A stretch of 64,000 nucleotides of DNA from Convivina praedatoris (lineage in GTDB: Bacteria; Bacillota; Bacilli; Lactobacillales; Lactobacillaceae): the NCBI RefSeq assembly GCF_933208505.1, contig NZ_CAKOEU010000001.1; one strand, 5' to 3'. The first letter of the stretch is position 1; every line of letters starts with the position of its first letter. The position numbers were made by a program, and so were the translations under genes. Under the pieces are notes generated by a model that made no database searches, was not told the origin of the DNA, and saw nothing but the letters and a program-made list of their open reading frames with translations. Below are positions 36,127-45,817 of this stretch, in pieces.

Positions 36127-36146
36127 AGGCACCCAAATGGATGCCT
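36127..36146 (-). terminator. Terminator after the SemiSWEET gene
   Basis: An 8-bp stem (36127-36134 with 36139-36146, one G-U) is followed by TTTT on the minus strand, just after the stop at 36152. Confidence 0.75.
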
Positions 36147-36151
36147 ACACA

Positions 36152-36466
36152 TTAATGAATATAAACAGTGATTAAGGTTACTAAACCAAAAATTACTCCA
36201 GGGACATTGGCGATAATAATTGGCCAATCACGATAGGTTTTATACCAACCATAACCCGTCCATAAGATGGCGTTAATCATTGCCACAGCTGGCTGTAACG
36301 GATTAACCGGATTACCGCTAAAATTCGAAATAATTTGTGGAATATAAGAAACATACATCAAAATACAAGTTAAGGTCGCTAATTTACTTAACGTTTTTAA
36401 CGCTTTAATTCGACCTTCATCAACAGGCTTCTTTTGATCAGCTGGAACATAATTATCAACACGCAT
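36152..36466 (-). CDS. SemiSWEET-type sugar transporter (PQ-loop)
   Basis: A 104-residue membrane protein with three hydrophobic segments (about 32-50, 58-75 and 80-103). The PQ motif lies in YVSYIPQIISNFSG, and NPLQPAVAMINAILWTGYGW gives the conserved Asn/Trp pattern of bacterial SemiSWEETs. These form dimers that move sugars down a gradient. It is a single-gene unit with an extended -10-like TGTTATAAT upstream and a terminator behind. Confidence 0.85.
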   Translation of the reverse strand: MRVDNYVPADQKKPVDEGRIKALKTLSKLATLTCILMYVSYIPQIISNFSGNPVNPLQPAVAMINAILWTGYGWYKTYRDWPIIIANVPGVIFGLVTLITVYIH

Positions 36467-36590
36467 GTAAAATCAAATCTCCTCTCTGCATTATATAAAT
36501 CACGATACGAGGTATATTATAACACAATTAGAAAAATCAATTGCTTTATGAAAATAAAAAACAGTAAAGTCTAAACTCCACTGTTCTAAG

Positions 36591-36661
36591 AGGTGGTAAC
36601 CGGAGTCGAACCGGCGATCACGGTTTTGCAGACCACTGCCTTACCACTTGGCTATACCACC
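36591..36661 (-). tRNA. tRNA-Cys (GCA)
   Basis: A 71-base cloverleaf on the minus strand. The acceptor stem is GGTGGTA/TACCACC, the anticodon loop is CTGCAAA with anticodon GCA, and the T-arm contains GGTTCGACTCC. CCA is not encoded. Confidence 0.93.
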
Positions 36662-36726
36662 ATAGTCAACTTGTCGTTAACACAATATTTAATTATAGAA
36701 AAAAATCACGAAAATTACAAGCTGAA

Positions 36727-37029
36727 CTATCCGAGTTTATTATCCAATAAAATCATTTTCATTTCAGTAGCGATATCATCTGGTAAATCCCACTCTTCCC
36801 AGCCATCATATTCTAGAGGCCGCTGCGGATAATGTTCATTGATATAATGTTCAATGTTTTCAACATGTTTAGACCGGGGAATATTCATTTTCAAAATACG
36901 AACCATTTTAATAAAGCCATGGTCAGCAGCATACTCGGCCCGGCTATTTTCACTAACATTCGCTAGCTGATAGTAAATACTACCATCGAGCCGCGTAATT
37001 TCTTCAATTAAGTCAAAGGTCTGTTTCAT
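36727..37029 (-). CDS. Hypothetical protein, unknown
   Basis: About 100 residues, acidic, soluble, with a Trp/Asp-rich C-terminal part (DGWEEWDLPDDI). The ATG at 37029 has GGAAGGAG upstream and overlaps the end of the YibF-like gene, so translation is probably coupled to it. No family is recognised. The context (behind a YibE/F membrane pair, just before tRNA-Cys) gives no functional hint. Confidence 0.65.
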   Translation of the reverse strand: MKQTFDLIEEITRLDGSIYYQLANVSENSRAEYAADHGFIKMVRILKMNIPRSKHVENIEHYINEHYPQRPLEYDGWEEWDLPDDIATEMKMILLDNKLG

Positions 37030-37792
37030 CAATTAAACTCCTTCCCTTATTTTTAAAGGTGTGTACCACCAACCAACTGGCCAACCAAATACTTAATAAA
37101 ATGCCTAACATTCCCAGTAGCATGGTCATAATTTCCATTAATAGTAATTTAGCATTAACCAATAGAGCCGGAGAGTAGCGAAGACGCAAAAACCAAATTA
37201 GCAAGGGTAAATTGGCACCCAGCATGCCAAAAAACAAGGTATTAATCGCCGTGCCTAAAATCTGTTGCCCAATCGTATGGGCCTGAGCTTGGAGCCCTTG
37301 GACCGTAATCTGGGGGGAACGCTCAATCACCTCAAATAAATCGGCGGTTATGGCCATGGCTGCTTCAGCCACAGCGCCTAAAACTGAAATGACCATGACA
37401 ATCATGGCCAAATGACCAAAGGCAATCCCAACATTTAGGGATAAACCTTCCAATTCATCCGAATTTTCCACAGCAAAGCCCTGTAATTGACCAAAATGTT
37501 GGACTACAATGGCTAACATCATGAGACAGGCCACGACCATCAAACTAGTTTTAAAGGAAATATTCATCACTGTGATGCGATCTGAACTCAAATAAATAGC
37601 AATGGCTAAAATAACCACGGCTAAAATGGCGGTCACAAGATAGGGATTAAACTGCCAATTAATTAAAATAATCAACAGAAAAATCACCAAAAAATTTAAG
37701 ACCAGGCCAATAAATGACTTCAAACCTTGCCGACCAGCAATCAAAATTAATAGAAAAAATAAAATTATTGCTAAAACACTAATGGCGTTCAT
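37013..37792 (-). CDS. YibE/F family membrane protein (YibF-like half)
   Basis: A 259-residue integral membrane protein with about seven hydrophobic segments. It corresponds to the second half of a YibE/F pair, a family widespread in lactic acid bacteria and without a known function. The segment SVLGAVAEAAMAITADLFEV parallels the VLGAVMDESSDIVAGLFGL segment of the partner, so the two are related to each other. The start overlaps the partner's end by 14 bases. Confidence 0.82.
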   Translation of the reverse strand: MNAISVLAIILFFLLILIAGRQGLKSFIGLVLNFLVIFLLIILINWQFNPYLVTAILAVVILAIAIYLSSDRITVMNISFKTSLMVVACLMMLAIVVQHFGQLQGFAVENSDELEGLSLNVGIAFGHLAMIVMVISVLGAVAEAAMAITADLFEVIERSPQITVQGLQAQAHTIGQQILGTAINTLFFGMLGANLPLLIWFLRLRYSPALLVNAKLLLMEIMTMLLGMLGILLSIWLASWLVVHTFKNKGRSLIDETDL

Positions 37793-38861
37793 ACTTTTGC
37801 CCCCGTGTCAGTAATTGTGCCGTTATTAAACTGGTAATCGGGACTGCTAGAACAATTCCGATGGCTGAAACAACACTTTGCAAAATTCCCAGATTCATAA
37901 TTTGATCTAAAATATAAGACCAGTTATTGTTATTTCGTAACATAAGAATAACCATCGGAATCGTTTCGGCAATAAAAATCATAAAGAGAACATTAATCAG
38001 AGTTCCTAAAATTTCACGGCCGACTGATAGACCACCTTGCCAATAATCATGAAAACGATGTTGATCAGATTCACGTCTGAGCCCAAATAAACCGGCCACA
38101 ATATCCGAAGATTCATCCATCACTGCTCCCAATACACCAATAACGGCCTGGGCATAAAAGACCGCCGCCGGTACTTGGGTCACATAAGACATAGTTTCGA
38201 AATGGACCCCTTCATGATGGGTTAAGTTTAAGACGAGCATCATAATGCCCAATGCTAGACTGGTCGATAAAATGGTAGCCAGCCAGGTGATGAGAGCCTG
38301 TCGATTTTTCCCCAGTACCATCAACAAACTGATTCCAGCCAACAAAGCCGCCGTGATGGTAAATAAAGCCACGACATTAATATTTTTAATATGAACATCT
38401 AAATATAGAGCCGTAATAAAAATGATAATGTTGACCAGCATGCTTAGTAAAAGCCAACTAGCCCGCGCCGGCCGCAAATAGACAACCAAGAGGTAAATTA
38501 ACAGCACCAGTAGGACTGCTAAAAGGCTATCACGTTTAAGACTGACCACCTGCCAGGATCCAGAACGCTTGGTTAAGAGAACCTGATTACCAACTTGATA
38601 ATGCTCACTAAGTGACTGGGAATCAGTATATTGATTCTCCAACTTGATTTGCCCAGAACGATTTAAAAATTTGATTTGAACTTGCTGGATATGCACATCG
38701 TCAACATTCCCATGCTCATCGGTTACATCACTGCTACTAAGCGTCTTAGTAGCAGTCACTAGGCCCACGGGCTGCTGGTAAAGGAAACTATCATGCTCGA
38801 CTAGTACCCAAGTTAGTATTAATAGCAATCCTAAAATTAGCCATTTTGATATTTTCTTCAT
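37779..38861 (-). CDS. YibE/F family membrane protein (YibE-like half)
   Basis: 360 residues: an N-terminal signal-anchor helix, an extracellular stretch of about 90 residues (SSDVTDEHGNVDDVH and onward) and then about seven membrane segments. This is the YibE layout. The family is of unknown function, and the two halves probably form a complex. It overlaps the second half downstream and sits four bases behind dnaI, so it may be read with the replication genes. Confidence 0.83.
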   Translation of the reverse strand: MKKISKWLILGLLLILTWVLVEHDSFLYQQPVGLVTATKTLSSSDVTDEHGNVDDVHIQQVQIKFLNRSGQIKLENQYTDSQSLSEHYQVGNQVLLTKRSGSWQVVSLKRDSLLAVLLVLLIYLLVVYLRPARASWLLLSMLVNIIIFITALYLDVHIKNINVVALFTITAALLAGISLLMVLGKNRQALITWLATILSTSLALGIMMLVLNLTHHEGVHFETMSYVTQVPAAVFYAQAVIGVLGAVMDESSDIVAGLFGLRRESDQHRFHDYWQGGLSVGREILGTLINVLFMIFIAETIPMVILMLRNNNNWSYILDQIMNLGILQSVVSAIGIVLAVPITSLITAQLLTRGQKYERH

Positions 38862-38865
38862 AATT

Positions 38866-39816
38866 TCAAGACTCTAATCGGCGATTTCTGCCGGCCATCG
38901 TTACGGGACGTGCTAAATATTTAATCCGCTGCATCAAACGCGCTGCCTTGACTGGTTCCTGACCATCACGAGTTTGAGCTAGATATTGTTCTAAACTTTC
39001 CAAGTTAAAATTAGAGGTAAAACAAGTCGTTAACTCATTTTGCATCCGATATTCCAAAATAACACCCAAAATATCATCACGACTCCACGCCGTCAACGTA
39101 TCGGCACCAATATCATCTAAAATTAAAACCGGCACGGTCTTGGCCTGAACCATTAAGTCTTCTAAACTTTGATTGGGCTTATTAAAAGTGGCCTTCAGAT
39201 TATTAATAAAAGATGGAAAATGTAACATTAGAACACCAATCTGATTGGCTGCCAGAGCATTGGCCAAAGCACCCATCAAATAGGTCTTACCAACGCCAAA
39301 ATCACCTGCTAAATATAGGCCGGGAACGTAATGAGCCTCACCAGCTACTAATTTTTTCAACACCTGAATCGTAGCTGTTAATGCCGGTGTTCGGTCGCCA
39401 TCCTGAGCACTTTCTTCGGCAATTTGAGCCAAATCGGCTTGAGCAATCGCTTTAGGAACTTGATAGGTTCGCAGTTTAGCCTTTTGATTGAGCTTTTTTT
39501 GCATCTGCTCGCTAGGCTGATAGACCACCTGCGGGTAACCCTTTTCGATTGCTAATTGAGCCTGATAACCCGGATATAAACTCGGTAGACCTTGGGCTTG
39601 AGCATTTTTTTGCTGGATATATTCAAATAAATCCATCATTTTAACTTCAAAAGCATCGGCCTTCATTTCATTTTGATGGACCTGCCAAAAATCACGTAAA
39701 TCTTGATCCTGACTAATTTTTTGAATAACATCAGCCACCATTGTATCTCCTGGTAAGGGATGCTTTTGCTTAAATTCAGTTAATACATCTGCTAAGTTTT
39801 TCAATTGAAACCTCAA
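38866..39816 (-). CDS. dnaI: Primosomal protein DnaI (helicase loader)
   Basis: An AAA+ loader of the replicative helicase in Gram-positive bacteria. The 316 residues include an N-terminal helicase-binding part and a C-terminal ATPase with Walker A (AGDFGVGKTYLMGALA) and Walker B (VLILDDIGAD). It overlaps dnaB by four bases, as is usual for the dnaB-dnaI pair. The normal nrdR gene in front of dnaB is replaced here by coaE. Confidence 0.93.
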   Translation of the reverse strand: MRFQLKNLADVLTEFKQKHPLPGDTMVADVIQKISQDQDLRDFWQVHQNEMKADAFEVKMMDLFEYIQQKNAQAQGLPSLYPGYQAQLAIEKGYPQVVYQPSEQMQKKLNQKAKLRTYQVPKAIAQADLAQIAEESAQDGDRTPALTATIQVLKKLVAGEAHYVPGLYLAGDFGVGKTYLMGALANALAANQIGVLMLHFPSFINNLKATFNKPNQSLEDLMVQAKTVPVLILDDIGADTLTAWSRDDILGVILEYRMQNELTTCFTSNFNLESLEQYLAQTRDGQEPVKAARLMQRIKYLARPVTMAGRNRRLES

Positions 39817-41126
39817 TTCTTAGTTTTCAGTTGTTTCAAATCTGCCAAGGCCGCTGTTACATCAGCCGTTGTTTGAGAAGTTGTTCTTGGATTGGCACTA
39901 TTTTTAACCATGGTTGGTTCGACTTTTTTAGCCGGACGATAGCTCTGCTTTTCCTTAGTCTGGGTTGCCTTTTCCTGCCGTTGTTTGATGAAGTCTACAG
40001 CTTGTTGAGGAGTTTCCAGTTTGGCTTTGGCCCAGGAATTAGCAATGGTATCAACCAAATTACGGTTCAAAGAAGCATTGTCCATGCCCACCAAAACTTG
40101 ATAAATCAAAATATTAATCACCGCACGACTTAGAATCTTTTGGTTGATTAAATCTCGTAATATCCGCTCTTCCCCTCGACTTACAAAACCACCGTTATTA
40201 CTTTTAATCTGGGCAATAAACTGCACTGGTGAGAGTTGCTCAGCGGCTTGATACAAACTAGCCAGCGTTGATGTTACTGGTTTTGAATTGGTTTGAGCTG
40301 CCTGGATTGGAGCCGTCACATCAGTTGCATTGACCGAATGATTGGCGAAATTTTCCAATAGAAAGGCCATAACCCCCTGCTCATTTAAATCATGATAATC
40401 CAAACTAATGTTGGCATTAATTACTCGGGCTAGCTGGCTTTCATTTAGACCGTATAGAGCGTGCTGAGCTAAAATAAATTCACGATGCTGAGTCAGGCGT
40501 TCCTTGCTCATCCCCCGAATAAGCAGAGCTAAATTATCAAAATCAAAACCACCCTGCTTGCCCACTGGCTTAAAAATATTTTTTTCCAAAAGATTTTCAG
40601 GTAAAACAGTTTCTTCCTCACGACTAAATACCTGTAAGAAATTCGCTGAAATATTAGTGCCCTTTACTTCAGCAATGCCAATCCTACCGTATCGTTTTTG
40701 GAGGGTTACAAAGCGCTCTTCTCCCACAAACTTAAATAACAATCCCGCTAGTAATTTTTCATTAAAAAAATCACTGGCTGCTAGGGCAGGCCGTAGCTGA
40801 TAAGTATAGGCTTCCCCCAAAGCATCCTGATAGTAACTAGTCTTTAGTAGACCAACTGCTTCCAGACGCCGGCGTAATTTAACAAAATTAATCAAATTTA
40901 CATTGAGACTGTCCAAAATGAAATTATGATCCTGCCCCGATAGTGTGTTTTTGCGATCATTTAATTCATTAATGAGCAGTTGGTACAAACTAAAACCACT
41001 GGGGCCAAGAAATGGTAAGTAAAGATCAAAGGTGCGGTTTAAATCGGCTGTGCTGATTTCTTGGTTTGCTTGCAAAAAAACACCCGCCTGCACATGAAAT
41101 TCAATTGTCAAAGCCGATTCCGCCAT
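39813..41126 (-). CDS. dnaB: Replication initiation and membrane attachment protein DnaB
   Basis: A Gram-positive primosome component that helps load the helicase with DnaD and DnaI. It has 437 residues with the two DnaB/DnaD-like domains and a Lys/Thr-rich, probably disordered tail from about residue 365. Typical segments are FDLYLPFLGPSGFSLYQLL near residue 30 and the DDB domain NNGGFVSRGEERIL region. It is not the replicative helicase of the same name in E. coli. It lies between coaE and dnaI with no spare space. Confidence 0.9.
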   Translation of the reverse strand: MAESALTIEFHVQAGVFLQANQEISTADLNRTFDLYLPFLGPSGFSLYQLLINELNDRKNTLSGQDHNFILDSLNVNLINFVKLRRRLEAVGLLKTSYYQDALGEAYTYQLRPALAASDFFNEKLLAGLLFKFVGEERFVTLQKRYGRIGIAEVKGTNISANFLQVFSREEETVLPENLLEKNIFKPVGKQGGFDFDNLALLIRGMSKERLTQHREFILAQHALYGLNESQLARVINANISLDYHDLNEQGVMAFLLENFANHSVNATDVTAPIQAAQTNSKPVTSTLASLYQAAEQLSPVQFIAQIKSNNGGFVSRGEERILRDLINQKILSRAVINILIYQVLVGMDNASLNRNLVDTIANSWAKAKLETPQQAVDFIKQRQEKATQTKEKQSYRPAKKVEPTMVKNSANPRTTSQTTADVTAALADLKQLKTKN

Positions 41127-41128
41127 AT

Positions 41129-41725
41129 TTACTCCTTAATTTGCTTGATTAGTGCTAAAACTTGCTCTTGTAGATGCTCACTATCGCCATTGTTATTAAT
41201 GACATAATCGGCCCTTTGAACTTTTTGATTTAAGTCTAATTGACTGGCCATCCGTTGACGGGCCTGAATTTCGTCCAAATGGTCACGTTCCATCAACCGT
41301 TGAAGTTGCTGTTTAGGATCAATGGTCACAACCACGATTTTATCGAAGAAATCTTTTTGGTCATATCCCCGCTCAAACAGTAAGGGCACATCTACAATCA
41401 CTATCGGCACATTTTGTAAGCGCCAAAAAGCCAGCTTATCCTCAATGGCGCTGGCAATGACAGGTTGGATAATTTCATTTAATTGATTCAAAGCTGTCCG
41501 GTCACTAAAAACAACTTTCCCAAGTGCAGCGCGATTTAAAACACCATTGTCAATGATATGCGGGCCAAAGGCCAATTTCATTTTTTCCAGCGTAGTTGTC
41601 CCAGGTTCAACCACTTCACGAGCCACTCGATCCGCATCTACAATAGGTAAGCCATTTTGTTTGAACAAGGCACTGACACTACTTTTACCAGAGGCAATGC
41701 CCCCCGTTAATCCGATAACTTTCAT
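41129..41725 (-). CDS. coaE: Dephospho-CoA kinase
   Basis: The last step of coenzyme A synthesis. It has 198 residues, with the P-loop GLTGGIASGKSS at positions 5-16 and DADRVAREVVEPG shortly after, both typical. The stop is two bases from the dnaB start, and its start overlaps the DUF975 gene (ATGA). The mutM-coaE-dnaB order is common in Lactobacillales, here with the DUF975 gene inserted between mutM and coaE. Confidence 0.94.
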   Translation of the reverse strand: MKVIGLTGGIASGKSSVSALFKQNGLPIVDADRVAREVVEPGTTTLEKMKLAFGPHIIDNGVLNRAALGKVVFSDRTALNQLNEIIQPVIASAIEDKLAFWRLQNVPIVIVDVPLLFERGYDQKDFFDKIVVVTIDPKQQLQRLMERDHLDEIQARQRMASQLDLNQKVQRADYVINNNGDSEHLQEQVLALIKQIKE

Positions 41726-42453
41726 CCTTTGAGCCTCCCCATTGCCCGATTAAATACCTGACTGGAAAAAACGACCCGACTAGCATTTAAGTAAGGCGCA
41801 ACGTAAATATAGGCCAAACCACCACTTAGTAGACCCAGTAAATGCCAACCAAGAAAACTCACTTCTAGCTTAAAGAGTTGCAATTTGTTACCATCCATCA
41901 CCCGCCGACTAATCGTAATATAATCCGTTAGCGATTGCTGTCGCCGCTTAAACAATAGGTCCATTTTATAGGCGTAATAAGTTTGCGAATAGGCAAAATA
42001 CTTGACTACACCCGGAATGATAAAACAAAGCGTCCAAAACCAAATCAAAATATTTTGTACTAGGGCTAATAAGAAAGTCGTCCAAAAAGAGCCATTGGTA
42101 ATAATTTGAAACACCCGCTTAAATTTAACCGGTTCTTTAGGATGTTGGAATTGATCAACAATCGTCCACAGCGTCGACCAAGAAACTAACAAAATCAAAC
42201 TGTGCTGAAGGATCATTGTCAGGTAATTGGGCTGCACATTATTCACCAAAGTCTGACTAGAATGAGTACTTAAATAAAACGCTAAAATAGTGCCCAGAAT
42301 AATGGCCCAAACATTTATCATCATTTGAATAATCATAAAAATATTGATTTTAAAGACGGTGAAAAAATTATCGCTCAACTGCTTACGAGCAGTTAATTTA
42401 ACGCGACGAATACTGATTTGTTCTTCTGTCATGCGTTCCTTTCTGTGTATCAA
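41722..42453 (-). CDS. DUF975 family membrane protein, copy 1
   Basis: A 243-residue membrane protein with about five or six hydrophobic segments. The N-terminus is a charged ARKQLSDNFFTVFKINI segment. The segments FCFIIPGVVKYFAYSQTYYAYKMD and SRRVMDGNKLQLFKLEVSFLGWHLLGLLSGGLAYIYVAPY are the DUF975 hallmarks and occur again in the gene at 50854-51570. Function unknown. It is inserted in the mutM-coaE-dnaB unit with one base between it and mutM. Confidence 0.85.
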   Translation of the reverse strand: MIHRKERMTEEQISIRRVKLTARKQLSDNFFTVFKINIFMIIQMMINVWAIILGTILAFYLSTHSSQTLVNNVQPNYLTMILQHSLILLVSWSTLWTIVDQFQHPKEPVKFKRVFQIITNGSFWTTFLLALVQNILIWFWTLCFIIPGVVKYFAYSQTYYAYKMDLLFKRRQQSLTDYITISRRVMDGNKLQLFKLEVSFLGWHLLGLLSGGLAYIYVAPYLNASRVVFSSQVFNRAMGRLKG

Positions 42454-43284
42454 TTATTGTTTTATCTGACATACTGGGCAAATTGTAGTGCCTCTTTGAG
42501 CAACTTTAAATTTAATCATTGGCGTACCACAACGATGACAAGGTTCGCCAACCCGACCATAGGCTTCTAGTTTATTTTGAAACTCACCAACTTTGCCGAA
42601 AACATTACTAAAGCTATGCACCGTGGTGCCATGCTCGGCAATCGCTCGTTTAATTTCAGCAATGATATTAGTCCGCAATTCAGCGATTTGTTCCTGGCTT
42701 AAATGATCGGTTAAACTTTCGGGATGAATCTTACTCTGCCACAAGACCTCATCAGTGTAGATATTGCCTAGTCCAGCAATTTTACTTTGATCTAACAAAA
42801 ATGGCTTCACCATTCGATGTGATTTTTGGAAGATTTTAACCATATAATCCAACTTCAAGTATGCTGCCGTTGGCTCCGGTCCTAGCTTACCAAGCCCATC
42901 CACTGCCTGGCCTTCCTGACCGGTTTCCACTAGCTGCAAACGACCAAACCGCCGAGTATCGTTATACATTAGCGCGCGGTCATCAGTTAGCTTAAAAATA
43001 ATTTCAGTATGCTTGTGCGGTGTAGCCTCAATGGGCTCAACTGAATACTGCCCTTCCATACGCAAATGAGAAACAATTGTATGGTGATTAGACAGACGGA
43101 ATAATAGGTATTTTCCACGGCGATCAAAGCGTTCAAAGGTGCACCCTAACACCTGAGCCTTAAATTGTTCAACATCCCCAGTAATCACTTTGGGATAGGG
43201 AACCGTAACTCCTTGGATAGTTGCGCCCTGGACCAAAGCACTCAACCCGGCCCGTACCGTCTCCACTTCTGGTAACTCTGGCAT
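42454..43284 (-). CDS. mutM: Formamidopyrimidine-DNA glycosylase (Fpg)
   Basis: It removes oxidised purines such as 8-oxoguanine. The start is decided by the catalytic N-terminus PELPEVE, which must follow the initiator Met directly, and the ATG at 43284 has AGGAGG upstream. It has 276 residues. The C-terminal zinc finger is intact (CHRCGTPM and CPVCQIKQ). It is the first gene of the mutM-DUF975-coaE-dnaB-dnaI unit. Confidence 0.95.
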   Translation of the reverse strand: MPELPEVETVRAGLSALVQGATIQGVTVPYPKVITGDVEQFKAQVLGCTFERFDRRGKYLLFRLSNHHTIVSHLRMEGQYSVEPIEATPHKHTEIIFKLTDDRALMYNDTRRFGRLQLVETGQEGQAVDGLGKLGPEPTAAYLKLDYMVKIFQKSHRMVKPFLLDQSKIAGLGNIYTDEVLWQSKIHPESLTDHLSQEQIAELRTNIIAEIKRAIAEHGTTVHSFSNVFGKVGEFQNKLEAYGRVGEPCHRCGTPMIKFKVAQRGTTICPVCQIKQ

Positions 43285-43420
43285 ATGACCTCCTAAATAG
43301 CTTTTTATCATTATGTTATGAAATTTTTAGTTTAATTAGCTAACCTTTCAGCTAACTTGATCAAGGACTAAACCTCATTAATTATTAATCATTATATCAT
43401 TTACATTTGGATAAAATAAA

Positions 43421-43440
43421 AAGAACCCAAGTAGATTCCT
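43421..43440 (-). terminator. Weak terminator after the DEAD-box helicase gene
   Basis: A roughly 7-bp stem with wobble pairs is followed by TTTTT on the minus strand. Confidence 0.45.
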
Positions 43441-43452
43441 TTAATTAAAGCC

Positions 43453-44739
43453 TTATTGTTTAGCCCATTTAGGCTTCCCTTTATCTTTATTACGCTTAGT
43501 TCTTTTCTTCTTTTTCATTGGCTTAATAGGCTGCTCACTGACAGCCTTTGCGGCCTTAACTGTCCGTTCAGGCTGTCGCTCTTTTTTTACCGGCTGTGGT
43601 TTATCTGAAAACACGGTTTCAGTGACAGCATCTTGATCATCATTCTCTTTTCCTTTGATCAAAAGAGAGGCATCGTAAGGTTGTAAATCAAAATCCGATC
43701 CTAATTCTCGCTTAAGATTTCGAACATCATGATCATTGCCTAAGTTTAAAATCAACCCGGTCTTACCAGCTCGACCCGTTCGACCCGTTCGATGAATATA
43801 GGTCTTTTTCCGAGTTGGAATCTGAGCATTAACGACTAGGGGCAAATCAACAATATCCAGACCACGAGCCGCTACATCAGTAGCCAAGAGCAAATCAAGT
43901 TCACCTTTTTTAAATAAACGAATCGCATCCGCTCGACGAATCTGGCTTTTTTCATTATTACCAACACTCATTACCCGGACATTGGCATGCCGTAAGGCCG
44001 ACTGGGCAGCTACCAAAGCATTAATACTGTTAAAAAATACCAGCGCATGCTGACGATGTCGCCCTAACTGAATTAACATTTTCACCTTAGCCCGTTCATC
44101 AACATATTGATAACGGTGTTGAATCGTTGCCGGTGCGGTTTGGCCAACTGAGACTGGCAGAACCGCTTGCCCAAACAGTTCCGTAACCCATTTTAAGTCC
44201 ACTCCATCCGTGGCCGAGAAGAGAGCAACTTGTAAATTTTCCGGCAAATATCCGGCTAACTTTTCTAAATCATCAGTCCGCTCTGATATTAAAATTTCAT
44301 CGGCCTCATCAACAATCAATCCTTTTAAGTTGGTAACTTTTAAGGCACCACTAGCTAACATCGTTAAGGTGCGCCCCAAGGTACCAACCACCACTTGAGG
44401 ATGATCCTTTTTTAATTTATCCGCCTGGCGACGGCCATTAGCACCCCCAATAAGACTCATAACCTTCAAATCCAAGTTCTTGGCCCACTCTCGAATAACT
44501 TGGCTTAGTTGCACAGCTAATTCTTGACTTGGTGCTAAAATCAGATACTGAACCTGTTTGTTGCCCTCAATATTGGTGAGCATTGGTAAAGTAAACGCTA
44601 AAGTTTTACCACTACCAGTTGGAGCTAAACCAAAAATTGATTTACCAGTAATCATCTGATCCCAAACTGCACTTTGAATCGGCGTTGCTTGATCAAATTC
44701 TTGATTAAAACGTTCACTTAAAATTGGATTAATTATCAT
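43453..44739 (-). CDS. DEAD-box RNA helicase
   Basis: About 428 residues from the ATG at 44739, which overlaps the upstream oxidoreductase end by 11 bases. Motif I is GLAPTGSGKT, motif II VDEADEIL (a DEAD variant ending), motif III SAT, and motif VI HRTGRTGRAG. A basic tail rich in Lys/Arg from about residue 385 resembles RNA-binding tails. It is probably a CshA/CshB-type cold or ribosome-assembly helicase. An upstream in-frame start extends to 44790. Confidence 0.88.
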   Translation of the reverse strand: MIINPILSERFNQEFDQATPIQSAVWDQMITGKSIFGLAPTGSGKTLAFTLPMLTNIEGNKQVQYLILAPSQELAVQLSQVIREWAKNLDLKVMSLIGGANGRRQADKLKKDHPQVVVGTLGRTLTMLASGALKVTNLKGLIVDEADEILISERTDDLEKLAGYLPENLQVALFSATDGVDLKWVTELFGQAVLPVSVGQTAPATIQHRYQYVDERAKVKMLIQLGRHRQHALVFFNSINALVAAQSALRHANVRVMSVGNNEKSQIRRADAIRLFKKGELDLLLATDVAARGLDIVDLPLVVNAQIPTRKKTYIHRTGRTGRAGKTGLILNLGNDHDVRNLKRELGSDFDLQPYDASLLIKGKENDDQDAVTETVFSDKPQPVKKERQPERTVKAAKAVSEQPIKPMKKKKRTKRNKDKGKPKWAKQ

Positions 44740-45742
44740 AAACTCTCTCATCTGCTGGGAATTCAATTTGGGCCGATTGACGTAAATCAAATAGGGTCTG
44801 ATTAATCAATTGGCTCAGTTGCAAGGCTTGTTGGTATTGCTGATAATATGCTTGTGGATTAGCTAACCAATGGGCAAAATTTTGAACTTCAGCTACCATT
44901 GGGTTCTCAGCTTGCGGTTTGGCAATAGCTGTTTGGGATTGCCCATCTTTCATAATATGAATGTGATTTAAATCAGCAATATGGTCAATCGATACAGTCT
45001 GACGTCCGGCATAAATCTCACTAGGTCGGTAAGCGTTGTAAGTCTTACTAAATTGCAAATTGACTTGATAACCCGGATAAATCAAGGTTGCTTGACCACT
45101 CCCATCGGTTTGATTATCTAGTAAAACCGGTAAGTATTGCACTGCTTGCGGTTGACCAAACAAAGCCAAAGCAGCCGACAAGGGATAAACCCCTAAATCA
45201 TACAAGGCACCTGCTGAAAAATTTTTATTAAAAACATTCGGATTCTCTCCAGCTAGATAAGCGTCATATTTAGACGAATACTGGGCCATCACAAAATTCG
45301 CCCCATCAATTTGTGGTAATTGTGCAACTGCCTTTTGTAAGGCGATAAAATTGGGTTGGTATAGATGCCGGTTGGCTTCCATCAACATCAAGTCTGGATG
45401 TTGTCCTAACAATTCTTGAATCTGGGCAAATTCACGGGGATTACTAAAAGCTGGTTTTTCAACAATAACATGACACCCCGCCTTCAAAGCCGCCTCTGCC
45501 TGCTCAAAGTGCAAGGAGTTCGGCGAAGCAATGTAGACTAAATCACTGGCTTCAAATAGTTCAGTCAAACTATCCAAAGCTAACACTGATGAATTAACTG
45601 GCGTCAACTCAGCTAAAAATTCTTCGGCCCGATTTATTCGCCGAGAATAGACAGCTCCTAAATCAAAAGCCCCAGCTAAATGAATAGCCTCAATAAATTG
45701 TTTGACAATCCAACTAGTGCCAATTGTACCTAATCGCAACAT
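44729..45742 (-). CDS. Gfo/Idh/MocA family oxidoreductase
   Basis: 337 residues with an N-terminal Rossmann fold (LGTIGTSWIVKQFIEA), the conserved EKPAF motif near residue 94 and a C-terminal alpha/beta domain. Members oxidise or reduce sugars and related compounds with NAD(P). The substrate cannot be read from the sequence. Its end overlaps the start of the helicase gene. Confidence 0.87.
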   Translation of the reverse strand: MLRLGTIGTSWIVKQFIEAIHLAGAFDLGAVYSRRINRAEEFLAELTPVNSSVLALDSLTELFEASDLVYIASPNSLHFEQAEAALKAGCHVIVEKPAFSNPREFAQIQELLGQHPDLMLMEANRHLYQPNFIALQKAVAQLPQIDGANFVMAQYSSKYDAYLAGENPNVFNKNFSAGALYDLGVYPLSAALALFGQPQAVQYLPVLLDNQTDGSGQATLIYPGYQVNLQFSKTYNAYRPSEIYAGRQTVSIDHIADLNHIHIMKDGQSQTAIAKPQAENPMVAEVQNFAHWLANPQAYYQQYQQALQLSQLINQTLFDLRQSAQIEFPADERVYDN

Positions 45743-45781
45743 TGTTTATCCCTTTCATGTATCAAAACACTGTAATAAGAC

Positions 45782-45809
45782 AAAAAACTTGGCCTAAGCC
45801 AAGTTTTTT
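45782..45809 (-). terminator. Terminator after obg
   Basis: Perfect 12-bp stem AAAAAACTTGGC/GCCAAGTTTTTT (45782-45793 with 45798-45809) with a 4-base loop, directly after the stop codon. Confidence 0.9.
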
Positions 45810-45817
45810 AAACGACC